Shown here in pieces: positions 9,989 through 20,550 of a stretch of DNA of 64,000 nt. Under the pieces are notes generated by a model that ran no database searches, was not told the origin of the DNA, and worked only from the letters and a program-made list of their open reading frames with translations. This DNA is from Rhizopus arrhizus (taxonomy: Eukaryota > Mucoromycota > Mucoromycetes > Mucorales > Rhizopodaceae). The stretch's first letter is position 1; every line of letters begins with the position of its first letter. The DNA lies in assembly GCA_024220505.1 (NCBI GenBank), contig JAKZZE010000019.1:248001-312000 (forward strand). The letters are read 5' to 3'. A program made the translations under genes and the position numbers.

Positions 9989-11482
9989 CCTACCAAATAA
10001 AGACTTTTTTTCTACTAAATATTTCATAAAGCATAGGACTAAACGGAATGTAGCTCATATACTATAAACATACATTAGATGCAATGTATATCAACAAACG
10101 ATCACTATTTACCTTAAAAAAAAGCTAATTCTTGTTAAATAATTGTAAAAACTAGATTAAGGTACAAGATAAATAATAACAGTTTAATTGTTAGCAAGTG
10201 TTTAGAATAGTAAAAATAATTACGAGCCGTAAGAATTTCGTAGCAGGATTACATGAAGAAAGAAAAGAAGTACAATCGGAAGTTTCTTGTACTTTTTGAA
10301 ACGCTTGTAAGTTATAACGACGTCATCCTAGAGCATTTGCAAACTCGTTTTTTTTTTTTATTACAATTATTTTTGAAATTCGGTTTATTTTAATTCATGA
10401 TTACAACAATTATTAGTAGTCAAACAGATTGAATTCCTTTGGCTTCAATTAAACTGACTATAACAGAGAAAAAGTATAATAACAAAGGACAACCTACTCA
10501 AATCAATATTTTTACCCAATGAAGAAGTAATTTAAACAAATTACTTTATTGTATATGGTCTGAATTTGATATTAGTTTATACAACTCTTTTTTATATCTA
10601 TTACGCATTTATATTCTTCAGTTTATTTCCCCATATTTAATACAAAAAAATAAAGATTCACAACTATGACAAATTACTCTCAGTTCAATTAACATAAAAA
10701 GTTTGTAATGTAACTCGACTAGTAAAAGTATAATGAAGCAGTACTACAATTGGATACAAAGAAAAGTTACAGCAATCAAAGCATATCTTGTTTAAATTTG
10801 CTAAAATAAATAGAACTAAAGGCACAGGTGCATTACTGACTCTTTGCCATAATGCTTACATGTCTTCTTTTTCACATTTTAAGTTTCCATTAAAAACATA
10901 TCAGCTAGAGCACAAGATGTGGAAGTGGTTTAAGATACGACAATTGACAGAGGCATAAAAAACGTAAGCTTTGTTCTTTTTTTTTACATTTTTGGCAGTA
11001 ATGGAGCTATAAGTTGTCTCTTTTTTTGTTGTTGCAAATTATCAATTATAAAAACAACCACAAAATATAGTTCAAGATAGAAACAAAAAAGAGAGTCGCA
11101 GAACATTTTTTTTTTTTAAAAAATAAAAAATTGTACGCAATCTACTTTCTTTGTAATTGCTTAAAAAAACTAATGAAAAGGAATCTTTTTTACGACCATT
11201 ACAATCATAATGCAGAAAAATGCAAGTTGTGTAATATCGGTTCGTTACGTCTTTTAACAGCAAAACTCAGGTTTTATATAGTTTAAAAAGTGATTTTGCC
11301 AAGTAGATCCAGCCCATTTCAATATTTACCTGCAAAAAAAAAAAAAAAAAGTGGAGCAATAAAAATGAATAGAGCATTTTAAGAAAAAATGCGGAGAACA
11401 ACCAAAAAATAAACTCAAAAATACACCAGAAGCGCTGTAAAAAAATGCTGCAACGAGTATTCGTATCCTTCAAGCAGGATTC
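9462..11482. other. AT-rich interior of CACTA element, no gene recognised
   Basis: About 2 kb with a T run near 9960-9988 and only short random frames. Nothing recognisable on either strand up to the right terminal repeat. Confidence 0.5.
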
Positions 11483-11499
11483 TTTGCGCCGTAGTGTTC

Positions 11500-11722
11500 T
11501 TCCTTTATTATAGGGTGCTGTTCTTGCTGAAATCACTTCAGGAGGTCTATCAGGTCTAACAGCAGCGTATAACTCGTGATTATATGGATCGTATTCTCCT
11601 TCAGTGATTAAAGCATTAAGATGGTGTTGTGAAGTTGGTTTGTTAATGGATTTAGTGTGTTGATGGGTGTTCGATTGACCATTCTTTTGGTTGTCAAAAG
11701 CAACCGACCCCATTAGTTTTTT
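11500..11722 (-). pseudogene. Element A pol, 5' part before the CACTA insertion
   Basis: Coding strand enters this frame by -1 slippage at the gag stop and reads L-M-GSVAFDNQKNGQ, then a linker with the motif LYAAVRPDRPPEV, which also occurs in elements B and C (LYAAIRPERPP; LYAAVRPHVPP). After about 70 codons the frame runs into the CACTA terminal repeat and drifts into meaningless sequence. The continuation of the same gene lies at 4727-7569. Confidence 0.8.
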
Positions 11723-12801
11723 GAGTTTTGAGCTTGATGATTTGTGTCATCTCTTGGAGGATAACGTCTGTAATTTGAAGGCTCTTCCCTTCGGTTATAA
11801 TAGTTGTTACGGTAGTTGCGTTGATTATTCCTGTTTGACTGTGGATAATATGATTGTTGTTTGTTGAGTTCATTTCTAATTGTTTCTTGAATGAGGGTTA
11901 CAATATCTTGTTGATCAACCTTATGAACGTTAGTGCTTTCTTTATGTCTATTGGTTTGATGCTTGTATGAGGGAGAGTGATTGATATCATTGACGACATC
12001 CATAGTTGTCAACTGGTTAGGCCCAGTGATAACATTATGGGCAACGTTTAATTTATCCATCCTTTCGTTCATACGTGCATTACCAACAGGAATGTATTGA
12101 AGCATGCGGTCTTCGGTATCAATAAGATCTACATTATGTTTATAAACTGACGCATGGTTACAATATGCATTGTCGTCATTGTATATTAATGCATTATTAA
12201 CATTTCTAGGCAAGAAAGGGTTGTCCACTATGGCGATTTTTCTTGGTCTGTTGGCATTCCACCAACCTTCTGCATGAACTGTCCAGTCTTTAAAGGTGCG
12301 AGAGCTGCATTGAATACAGAATTGTTTTATCTCTTTGAGGAGTCCCGCACGAAATCGACTCTCAATGACTTCTTCGCTATCAATGTCTGCAAGGTCTGCT
12401 GCTTCCCTAAGACGTGCAAGGAAGATTTGCGGATGCTCTTGCTCACCCTGGAACATTTCATTGAATTCCAATTCATAAGTTTGTATGAGCTCAGGAGTAA
12501 TATAGTGCTTTTTTAATTTTTCTACTGCTTGCTCGTAACCGATATCAGGTTGTTCTTTAAGTATTGTTCTTTCAAAATAGACCTTAGCAGCACGACGTAG
12601 CTGGGATTTGAGAACGATCAATTTTCGGGCATCGCTATGTGTATTTGTAATTGCCAAGTAAGAATCAAGAGTTTCTTGAAAATGTCTAAAATCTTCGCCT
12701 TCGTATCCATAAAATTCAATGAGACGAGGTCTGAAGCCTTGGATGGCGCTTTGATTATTGACAGTAGCCAACACGGTTTGTCCTGATTGTAAAGAGGCCA
12801 T
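11713..12801 (-). CDS. Element A Gag
   Basis: Structural protein of 362 residues that packages element RNA. The central part matches the retrotransposon Gag fold seen in Ty3/Gypsy elements: FYGYEGEDFRHF near residue 30, LRRAAKVYF, LEFNEMFQGEQEHPQIFLARLREAADLA spread over 110-150, and ESRFRAGLL. No CCHC zinc knuckle is visible; instead the C-terminus is rich in Asn, Arg, Tyr and Gln, which may bind RNA. ATG at 12799-12801 is well supported by alignment with B and C. The stop at 11713-11715 overlaps the pol frameshift site. Confidence 0.85.
   Translation of the reverse strand: MASLQSGQTVLATVNNQSAIQGFRPRLIEFYGYEGEDFRHFQETLDSYLAITNTHSDARKLIVLKSQLRRAAKVYFERTILKEQPDIGYEQAVEKLKKHYITPELIQTYELEFNEMFQGEQEHPQIFLARLREAADLADIDSEEVIESRFRAGLLKEIKQFCIQCSSRTFKDWTVHAEGWWNANRPRKIAIVDNPFLPRNVNNALIYNDDNAYCNHASVYKHNVDLIDTEDRMLQYIPVGNARMNERMDKLNVAHNVITGPNQLTTMDVVNDINHSPSYKHQTNRHKESTNVHKVDQQDIVTLIQETIRNELNKQQSYYPQSNRNNQRNYRNNYYNRREEPSNYRRYPPRDDTNHQAQNSKN
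11716..11722 (-). promoter_or_regulatory. -1 ribosomal frameshift site A AAA AAC (element A gag/pol)
   Basis: Coding strand reads tcA AAA AAC taa: a canonical X XXY YYZ slippery heptamer followed at once by the gag stop. Slipping back one base opens the pol frame. The identical heptamer and arrangement occur in B and C. Confidence 0.8.
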
Positions 12802-12917
12802 TATGTAATCTTGATGTTGTAAGTATTGTTGTTAATAAAAATATTTTTTTTTTGTAGAAAGTTTTGGTTGATAATAGACTGTTAATAATAAATTTGATTG
12901 ATTTTTGTTTAATTTCC

Positions 12918-12934
12918 CCTCGTAGTGACCACCA
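12918..12934 (-). promoter_or_regulatory. Primer-binding site, element A
   Basis: Minus strand TGGTGGTCACTACGAGG begins 2 bp inside the 5' LTR. It is complementary to a tRNA 3' end reading ...AGTGACCACCA. A Leu-type tRNA would fit the acceptor shape, but this is a guess; the tRNA-Ser in this window does not match. Confidence 0.7.
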
Positions 12935-12936
12935 AA

Positions 12937-13320
12937 TGTAATAGCTTATTTTCTATTTAGGCCTTGTGTATTTATTGAGAGTTTAGAGTGATTTTGAATA
13001 TAAAGTAAAGTTATATTTGGGTATTTTCTTGATAGGAGTGACCACCAGATCTTGTTTTAAAGTAGATCAGTCTTGATGTAAAGATAATGATAGCTTGATG
13101 TGAGATTTAATAGAGTTACAATGAAGATATTTGGCTTCAAGGGACTTGACTTATTCTTGATATTTAGTAAAATAATAATAAAAGAGATTTGCTTTGAATG
13201 ATATTTATTTAAGAATAAAAGTAGTAAAGTATGTCAGAAGTAAATAAAATAACTGTTTTTATAGTTTTTATGAATTTTTAATATGCTTTAAATTTAAAGC
13301 ATGCCTTGATTTTAATGCAC
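12937..13320 (-). repeat. 5' LTR of element A, first part
   Basis: Near-identical to 1953-2339 of the 3' LTR. It stops at ...AATGCAC, where element B was inserted. The LTR continues after B at 21009 and, after C, at 29283. Confidence 0.85.
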
Positions 13321-13777
13321 TGTTATTTTATTATGGTTGGCTTGTAGGTTTGTGTTAATTTGAGTTAAGTTTGCTTGTAAAGCTTGATTGTAAGGTTGTG
13401 ATTGCCTTGTAAGTTGTTGTTTTATATAGAATTTAAGCAGATGCTTGATAAGTAGTGACCACCAGATCTTATATGTAAGATCAATACGATATTTCTTGAT
13501 AAAAGTTAAAGTAGAGTAAAAAGTTTAAGTGAACAGGGACTTTCTTGTTAAAGTTTGTTAATTATTGAGTAAAAATATATGATTTATTTAAACTGACTGA
13601 CAATTTCTTCACAAAAAGATGGTATATATATATATATATATATATGAATAATATTTTTTTTTTGTTTTCTTTTTAGCTTTTCTTATTTTTTTGACTTTTT
13701 TTATATTTTTAATTTTTTTTATCTTTCTGACTTGACTCGGCTAATCTCTGTGTATCCTTATTACCATTTTCGTTACA
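13321..13777 (-). repeat. 3' LTR of element B
   Basis: Plus-strand ends TGTTATTTT and TTCGTTACA, 457 bp. PBS-like hairpin at 13454-13482 (GATCTTA...TAAGATC). A TA microsatellite lies at about 13623-13645. The ORF4 stop (13709) is inside this LTR. Confidence 0.9.
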
Positions 13778-14410
13778 GATTCCCGCACCACGGGAAGAAT
13801 CGCCCACGATTCTTGTCCAGGGATCTACTTGCTTTATCTTGTTAGCGAGGGCTCGATGGAAGCTGTAACCAGGTAAGATTGTCTTTAACATAGTTTGCTT
13901 TATTGCTGAATATATTCCTACTGACTCTTTTGTGGATCTTGGTTTAGCAAATCGAAAATGAGCCCAATGTCTTATGTTAGTTGCTAGTGTATCGCACAAG
14001 GTATCCCTTAAGATTAAAAGTTCTTCTATTTCTCGTATGGTGGTAGTATATTGCTGATACTGCTCGCTGATTAGACCTTCCACATTATTTAAAAGCTCCA
14101 TATCGTCTTCCTCTTCCCACGAGGTCTCCAGTTTTTCTTTTCTCATAGCTTCTCCATGTATACATAATTTGATACCGTCAATTACATGAATAGCATAGTC
14201 TTCTCTCGTTAATATGTCTCCATCCACTTCATATGTCAAGTTTTTGGGCCCTACATTGCAGCTTTCCCACATCTTGAGGAAGTCAATTGTTGCGACCATG
14301 GCAGCTTCATATCCTTGTTCTATGTATACTCTTTTTAAGTATACATCTACTTCCATAGAGAAAAATTCATCGTTCGAGTCTTGTTGTTGTTTGTTTTCTG
14401 AGTTGGTCAT
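13709..14410 (-). CDS. Element B ORF4, protein of unknown function
   Basis: A 233-codon ORF after integrase, not recognised. It is acidic in the first half and basic at the end, with no membrane segment. It shares with the ORF4 of A and C the segment ATNIRHWAHFRFAKP followed by an Ile-Leu-Pro and a K-I-K-Q-x-D-x-W pattern. The N-terminal half is poorly conserved between elements. ATG at 14408-14410 is the only sensible start. The last 69 nt lie in the 3' LTR, so the Cys codon of GAGIC is the first codon of the LTR. Confidence 0.7.
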   Translation of the reverse strand: MTNSENKQQQDSNDEFFSMEVDVYLKRVYIEQGYEAAMVATIDFLKMWESCNVGPKNLTYEVDGDILTREDYAIHVIDGIKLCIHGEAMRKEKLETSWEEEDDMELLNNVEGLISEQYQQYTTTIREIEELLILRDTLCDTLATNIRHWAHFRFAKPRSTKESVGIYSAIKQTMLKTILPGYSFHRALANKIKQVDPWTRIVGDSSRGAGICNENGNKDTQRLAESSQKDKKN

Positions 14411-14517
14411 TGGTTTTAATAAGTTCTTGTCTTCTTCTTTTTTTTTTTTTTTTTTTTTTGTCTATATATATATTCTTTCTGTGTTGATTATTGTTATATA
14501 TCATCTGTTGTTTTGTT
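14411..14517 (-). promoter_or_regulatory. Leader with TATA-like box before ORF4 (element B)
   Basis: A TATATATATA tract (about 14463-14474) is followed on the coding strand by an A-run and a GAAGAAGACAAG leader to the ORF4 ATG, about 55-60 nt away. This matches the arrangement in A and C. Confidence 0.4.
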
Positions 14518-15864
14518 TCATAGGAAGAGCTCCTTTGTTTGCTCATCCAGGTTGGTCATGATACTTCTTTCATTTTCTTGGCACCATTGAACTTTAGGTA
14601 ACAAATAAGGCTTCATTCTATTTCCATGTATCCTTCTAAGCTTTGTGTCATGAGGATCCATGCTTTTGATATGATATGTTCCTTTTCCAAGTATATGCTG
14701 TATAACGTATGGTCCTTCCCACTTATCTTGTAACTTTGCTGACCATGATGTTGACAAATAATCTCGGTAAATGAGAACTATATCTCCTAATTTGAACGGT
14801 GGTTTCAGTTCCTTGCGTTCATCTAGTATCTTTTTATCAATCTGCTTTTTCTGCGTTTCTTGAGCTCGTTGTATGTTTTTCACGGCCATTTCTCTTATTC
14901 TGTTAAGATTGTATATTTGGTGAATTGTCCGATGTCGTAGGATAGCGTCAAATTTGGGTGAATTCCGTTCATACACATGATGATCTATATCGAATGGTGT
15001 CTTCGGTTCATACCCATATAGTAAGAAAAATGGTGTATTCTTTGTTGATCCTTGTTTAATGGTTCGATAAGCAAATAGTGCAGCTGGTAAGTACAAGTCC
15101 CAATCGTCTTTTTCTTCTTTTGTACGTTTTTGTAGGATTTGTCCTAAGGTTCTGTTGAAACGTTCAATCAATCCATTACTTTGAGGGTTGTATGGTGTAG
15201 TGGTCTTGTGAATAATCGAAAAATTCCTGCATACTTGTTGTATCATCTTGCTAACAAATGGTTTGCCATTGTCCGAAACTATAATTGTAGGACAACCATG
15301 TCTACATATGATTTCTTCGTATAAGAATAAAGCAATTTCTGATGCAGTTTGGAAACGAATGGGCCTTGCTTCCACATATTTAGTAAGGTAGTCAATTCCT
15401 GCTATGATATATCTGTTTCCGGATCGTGAAGCTTGTACATGTTTTACGTCTAAAGCGATGCGATCGAAAGGTTTTGCTGATATTGGCACAGGGTATAATT
15501 CTTCTTTTAACGACTTTTTCCCATGTCTCTGACATCTGTGACATTTCTTTACATATTCCATTATGTCCTTGGTCATGTTTTCCCAATAATAACGTGATGC
15601 GATTTTGTGTAGTGTATTGTTATATGCCAAATGTCCACCAAGAGGGTGTTGATGATATGAGTACATGATTTCTTCAGCTTCTTGCTTGTTCAGTACTTTT
15701 CGTATTATTCCGTTTTCGGTGTTGTATCTATACAGATTATCCTTGTATATGGTAAACTTATGTGCTTGCTTCTGTAAGTATCTTTTCTGTTTGTGCGTGA
15801 TATCTTCTGGTAGTTTCAACTCTTGCAGATATTGTTTCACGATGTCAATTTGCTGTTGTTCCAT
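14518..15864 (-). CDS. Element B integrase (separate ORF)
   Basis: A 448-residue integrase with its own ATG (15862-15864, MEQQQIDIVKQ). It has the H2C2 finger (HQHPLGGH ... KCHRC), the catalytic residues in ALDVKHV, SDNGKPF and NGLIERF, and WEGPYVIQ for the GPY/F module; it has no chromodomain. It is separated from RNase H by 317 nt of non-coding spacer. The frame is entirely open, consistent with a functional copy. Confidence 0.9.
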   Translation of the reverse strand: MEQQQIDIVKQYLQELKLPEDITHKQKRYLQKQAHKFTIYKDNLYRYNTENGIIRKVLNKQEAEEIMYSYHQHPLGGHLAYNNTLHKIASRYYWENMTKDIMEYVKKCHRCQRHGKKSLKEELYPVPISAKPFDRIALDVKHVQASRSGNRYIIAGIDYLTKYVEARPIRFQTASEIALFLYEEIICRHGCPTIIVSDNGKPFVSKMIQQVCRNFSIIHKTTTPYNPQSNGLIERFNRTLGQILQKRTKEEKDDWDLYLPAALFAYRTIKQGSTKNTPFFLLYGYEPKTPFDIDHHVYERNSPKFDAILRHRTIHQIYNLNRIREMAVKNIQRAQETQKKQIDKKILDERKELKPPFKLGDIVLIYRDYLSTSWSAKLQDKWEGPYVIQHILGKGTYHIKSMDPHDTKLRRIHGNRMKPYLLPKVQWCQENERSIMTNLDEQTKELFL

Positions 15865-16181
15865 TTTTGGTAATATAAAGTTCTTGATATGTTATTGTTT
15901 CAGGGTCTTGATTTTTATGTGTGATATTTCCAATTTTAGTGTTGTTAAAGTTTTTTCTTCTCACGACTGTTTGTTTTCTAGGGCCGACCTTCCTCCTCTT
16001 ATGATTTTTGTATTTTTCTATTGTTTTTGATGATTTTGTATATTTTGTTTCAACTTCCCCTCCCATCCTCCTTGTAGTTGATAATATGATTTTTCTTTTT
16101 TTTTTTTTGTGTATTTTGTGTTGTTTTTGGATTTTTCTAGAGTTTATGTATCATCTACCCTCCCATCCTCCATGTAGTTGA
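15865..16181 (-). promoter_or_regulatory. Spacer with two G-rich hairpins (element B)
   Basis: Between the RNase H stop and the integrase ATG. The purine tract GGAGGATGGGAGGG occurs twice (16052-16079 and 16153-16180), each enclosed by near-perfect AACTAC/GTAGTT arms, with A-rich sequence between and after. The spacer appears to have been duplicated in this element. Function inferred as for element A. Confidence 0.55.
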
Positions 16182-19100
16182 TTAATATCCAAGTCTTGAC
16201 AGGAAATCTGCACTTTCGTTGACACGTCCAGGTCTATATTTAATTTCAAAGTCGTATTCTGATAATGTGACGATCCATCGGGCTATTATTCCGGTTGGGT
16301 TTGGTGTCTTGAGAAGTCCAGTTAAGGCTGAGTGATCTGTAATGATCATGAATTTCTTTCCAAGTAAATATGGTCTAAAGAGTTTTACTGCCCAAATAAC
16401 TGCTAAGCATTCTAATTTTGTGGGGGCATAATTGGCTTCGTTAGGTTTGAGCCCACGACTTGCAAATATAATAGGATGTTCTTTTCCATCATCGTCGAGT
16501 TGAGTTAAGACACATCCTAGTCCTAACTTTGAGGCGTCTGTAACTAGGATAAAACTTTTGCTGAAATCCGGTCTTGCCAGGACGGGTGCAGTTGTTAATA
16601 ATTTCTTGAGTGTTCCAAATGACTTGGTTGCGGCTTCTGTCCATGGGATTTTCTTCTTGGTTTTAGTTTGTTCATGTAACGGCCTTGCAATAGCTGCAAA
16701 ATTCTTTATAAATCTTCGATAATATGATGCTATTCCTAGGAAAGATCTGACTTGCGTAATAGTGGTTGGTATCGGATATTCGACAATCTTCTTTATTTTG
16801 TCTGGATCGGTTTGTATGCCTTGGTTGGTAACGATGTATCCAAGAAATTTCAAATGATCTTTAAAGAAGAAACATTTCTCTGGATTCAATTTGAGATTGG
16901 CGGTTTCTATGCACTGAAATACTTGTTCTAGATGTATTAAATGCTCTTCATCGTTATGGGAGTATACATTAAGGTCGTCTATATAGGCTACTAAGCACTT
17001 GTTCATTAGCGGGCGGAAACATAAATCTATTAAACGCTGAAAGGTTGCTGGCGAATTTACAAGTCCCATAGGCAAGGTGTTATAGTGGTATGTTCCATAT
17101 TTGGTAGTGAAAGCAGTAAATTCCTTGCTATCCTCGTCTAATGGTACTTGATGGAAACCAGAGCGCATGTCGAGTGCTGAAAATACTTTGGCTTTTCCTA
17201 GGGTGTCCAATAAATCGTCTATTCTTGGTAAAGGATATGCATCTTTCTTCGTCTTTGCATTTAATTTTCTGTAGTCTATGACCATTCTGTAATCACCATT
17301 CTTCTTCTTTACTAATATCACTGGTGCTGCCCACGGGCTATTCGATGGTGATATAACTCCTAATTTACAATATTTATCCAATTCCTTTTGAAGGTGATCT
17401 GCTTCCAAAGGACTGATTCTGTACGGGCGGTGACTAATAGGTAATGTATTTTCTTCTATGATAATCTTGTGATTGATTAGGTTTGTGCGTCCAATTGTAT
17501 CGTTGTCCCAGTCAAATATATGCTGGTATCTTTTCAGTAACTTAAGCAGTTCTTCTTTCATTGATTTATTTATATCTCCTATTTCTAGTTTTTCCAATAG
17601 CTGTGGCTTTAGCGTATCTTGTTCTTCCTTGTTTAGATTTTGTTCAATAATATCGTGTTCTAAAGTGCATAATGTCGAGTTTCTGTCTATTTCATATGCT
17701 TTGATTATTGTATCGTCATTTAGATCATGAGCTTCCAATATTCCAATTTCTTCACCAGGTTCTAGATAAATATCATTTTCTGTGCGATTATATATGCGTA
17801 TGTCGAGTGACTTTTTGTTGATTATGAATGAAGATGACTGATCAAAATATCCTGAAGACTGCATTAACTTTGGATGTGTAATGTAAAAGTCATATAGTAT
17901 GTTCTGAGTGTCTTCTTTGGATTTGTCTAAGCTGATATGTTTCGATGAATACGCTTGTACTAAAAGTCCTGTGTCTGTTGACTTTATCGAATACATTTCT
18001 TGTGAATTTGTAATAACTACTTCCTCGTATTTGTCATTTTCCAAAACTTGCAATGATTCTTGTTCATAACTTCTTTCTAAGGCTGTTACTTCCATTTCTA
18101 TATCATCGTCACTGGTTTCTTCGCTTTCTGATTCAGATTCCTCTTCGGTTGATGAGTAACTTCCTTCTGAATCGCTATCTTCAAAATGTACATGCTTCTC
18201 GGAATGTGAGTTCGTGAGACTTATAGGATGTTGATAGTCTTGATGGAATGTTTTCATTTTGGGTAACGGTGTACTTTTTCGTATGAAGTGTATTGGTAGT
18301 TCTGCCTTTTGGTTTTTATATTTGACTTTTAATGAAGAGCTATTGAAATCAATCTTGGCTTTAGCACGGTTTAACCAATTGCTTCCTAGTATAAGATGTG
18401 AAGGGCATGATGGCAATACTTCAATTGTGCAGGGTATGACCATGTCTTCCTTGACTTCAATTGGGACGTCGTATATCAATCCGAGAGCGGGTTGCTTGGT
18501 TCCATTTCCTAGTGTGAATACGTTTTCGGATGCTGAATCTATTTCTAATTCAAGAGCGTCTGCTAGGGCCTTTGACATACAGGTTTTTGATGCACCACTA
18601 TCTACTAGGGCTTTAATGTTTTTGTCTCCAATACTCACAGTTGAGTAGGCTGCAGTGGTATTGATTTCCTCGTCTTCTATCAGAGCCATTGTTTGTTGGG
18701 TAGCTTGTTTATTTCCTTCTTGTCTTGGTTTTCTTTTTGGTCTACATTCTTCCACAAGCTTTTTGCGTAAAGATGGGGCTACTGTGATCAAATCTCCAAT
18801 TTCGATATCGGCTTTTTGTTTTAATACATCTGAGACTATATCATATTTGATATCTGGATCTATTCTTCTAGTCCTTGGTTTATTTAGTCGACCATTAACC
18901 TTGTCTTGTATAGGAAGATCCGTATCCATAGCTTCAGTTCGAGTGGGTTGCGTTTGTTGTACTGGTGTGGGATTTTTCACTTCTTCGATATGACTTCGTG
19001 TAGTGACTTTTCTGGTTATGGTAGGTTTTGCTACTTGTTTTCCTTTTTCTTTATTTGTGGGTCTAGAGTTTGGATAGGGTGTAGCTGTAGCAACGTCAGG

Positions 19101-19270
19101 AGGTCTTTCTGGTCTGATTGCTGCATAGAGATCCTTTTGTTTGTTATTGTATTTATCTGTTAATATTGCATTGAGCTGTTGTTGTTTAGGGGTTTTAATG
19201 GTTTTTGTATCTTTTTGGGTGTTCAGTTGACCATTCTTCTGTGAGTTATCAAAAGCAACTGACCCTAATA
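16182..19270 (-). CDS. Element B pol, protease-RT-RNase H
   Basis: Read from the -1 frameshift site, this frame is open for about 1030 codons. There is no ATG near its beginning (the first GTG is at 18980), which supports expression only as a Gag-Pol fusion. The protease active site ALVDSGASKTC has the classical D-S-G. RT shows LDMRSGFHQVP, LPMGLVNSPATFQ and AYIDD; RNase H shows VTDASKLGLG, LECLAVIWA and TDHSALTG. It ends SRLGY stop, as in A and C. An acidic Ser/Glu-rich segment separates protease and RT. Confidence 0.92.
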
Positions 19271-20419
19271 GTTTTTTGACTGATTATTCTGTTGATTGTT
19301 ATGTTGGTTACTGGGTTGGTTATTTGGTTGCCGTTGATCCTGACTTGCTGGTTGGTCATATGATCTCCTTTGATTTGGCGTATAATTTCTGTTACTGTTA
19401 TCGTATCGTCCATTGCTGTCGTTATTTCCATATCTTCCAGACCTATTATAATTATTGTTATAATTATTATACCTGTTGTTTCTAGTAGGTTGCTGTTGAT
19501 ATTGTTGACTACTAAGCTCTTGGCGAATAGCTTGTTGTATAAGACCAATAAGATCTTGTTGTTGGTTAGGACGTATGTGTTGATGTCCATTGTATTGAAC
19601 ATGATGCAACTGATTACGGTTTCTTGATGTATCCATTGTTGTCAATTGATTTGTGCCATGTGTATTGTCATAATAGTAATTACTACTAGGTTGAGCATTG
19701 TTATAATGTATTTGATTATATGCTAGTGCTGGCATGGCATGTTCATTTGTATCAATTAAGTCAATATTATGATTGCTTGATAGATGATGATGATGTTGAT
19801 TTTCATTATGATATATCAAAGCTTGATTGGCATTCCTTGGTATGAAAGGATTATCAACCATTGCAATCTTTCGAGGTCGATTGGCGTTCCACCATCCTTC
19901 GGCGTGATTGATCCAGTCTTGTAAGTTTTTAGAACTACTCTGTATACAGAACTGTTTGATTTCTCGTAAGAGACCTGCACGAAATCGGCTTTCGATGACT
20001 GCATCATTAGTTATGTTAGCAAGGTCTGCGGCTTCTTTTAGTCTGGCCAAGAATATTTGTGGGTGTTCCTGTTCGCCTTGATACATTTCGTTAAATTCTA
20101 ATTCGTAACTCTGTATCAATTCTGGAGTTATGTAATAATTTTTCAATAGGTCTACGGCTTGTTCGTAGTTGATTCCAGGTATTCTTTTGAGTATTTCTTT
20201 TTCGTAATACACTTTGGCGGCTCCTCTTAGTTGTGCCTTGAGAATAATAAGCTTGCGTGGTTCTTGAGTAATATTGTTAATAGCAAAGTAAGATTCCAAA
20301 CTTTCTACAAAATGACGGAAGTCTTCTCCTTCGTAGCCATGGAAATCAATTAAAGTAGGTCGATAACTTGCGTTCATGTTAGCATTTGCCAACGCGATGT
20401 GTCCGTTTATATAAGCCAT
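19265..20419 (-). CDS. Element B Gag
   Basis: A 384-residue Gag with the family blocks FHGYEGEDFRHFVESLESYFAI, LRGAAKVYYEKEIL, LEFNEMYQGEQEHPQIFLARL (spread over residues 25-150) and ESRFRAGLLREIKQF. The C-terminal third is a low-complexity Asn/Gln/Arg/Tyr tract without a zinc knuckle. The start is ATG at 20417-20419, about 110 nt inside the primer-binding site. The gene ends at the frameshift site shared with pol. Confidence 0.88.
   Translation of the reverse strand: MAYINGHIALANANMNASYRPTLIDFHGYEGEDFRHFVESLESYFAINNITQEPRKLIILKAQLRGAAKVYYEKEILKRIPGINYEQAVDLLKNYYITPELIQSYELEFNEMYQGEQEHPQIFLARLKEAADLANITNDAVIESRFRAGLLREIKQFCIQSSSKNLQDWINHAEGWWNANRPRKIAMVDNPFIPRNANQALIYHNENQHHHHLSSNHNIDLIDTNEHAMPALAYNQIHYNNAQPSSNYYYDNTHGTNQLTTMDTSRNRNQLHHVQYNGHQHIRPNQQQDLIGLIQQAIRQELSSQQYQQQPTRNNRYNNYNNNYNRSGRYGNNDSNGRYDNSNRNYTPNQRRSYDQPASQDQRQPNNQPSNQHNNQQNNQSKNY
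19271..19277 (-). promoter_or_regulatory. -1 ribosomal frameshift site A AAA AAC (element B)
   Basis: Coding strand tcA AAA AAC tat tag: slippery heptamer one codon before the gag stop, identical to A and C. Confidence 0.8.
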
Positions 20420-20531
20420 TTTAGTTCCAGGTAAATTTGATAATATTTTTTTGTTTAAGGTTGTTTCTTGGTTGTTGAATTTCTTGATTTGATGTTTTAT
20501 TTCGATTTGATTTCTTGATTTGTTGTTTTAT

Positions 20532-20548
20532 TTCCCTCGTAGTGACCA
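20532..20548 (-). promoter_or_regulatory. Primer-binding site, element B
   Basis: TGGTGGTCACTACGAGG on the minus strand, 2 bp from the 5' LTR end; identical to the sites of A, C and D. Confidence 0.7.
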
Positions 20549-20550
20549 CC

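Larger units (their letters stand above)
7570..11496. mobile_element. Non-autonomous CACTA (EnSpm-type) transposon inside element A pol
   Basis: A 3927-bp insertion with a 14-bp terminal inverted repeat CACTACGGCGCAAA at both ends (7570-7583; complement at 11483-11496), flanked by the 3-bp target duplication TTC (7567-7569, 11497-11499). CACTA...TAGTG ends and 3-bp duplications are diagnostic of the superfamily. I see no transposase in either strand: the interior is AT-rich, with homopolymer runs and only tiny ORFs, so it must be mobilised in trans. It lies in the PR-RT reading frame of element A and is therefore younger than A. Confidence 0.85.

Noticed and set aside
12274..12516. Plus-strand frame within element A gag
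   Set aside because: Antisense shadow of the gag gene.
16182..18980. Taking 18980 as a genuine start for element B pol
   Set aside because: It is a GTG; the frame is open upstream to the gag slippery site with no ATG, so the product is a Gag-Pol fusion.
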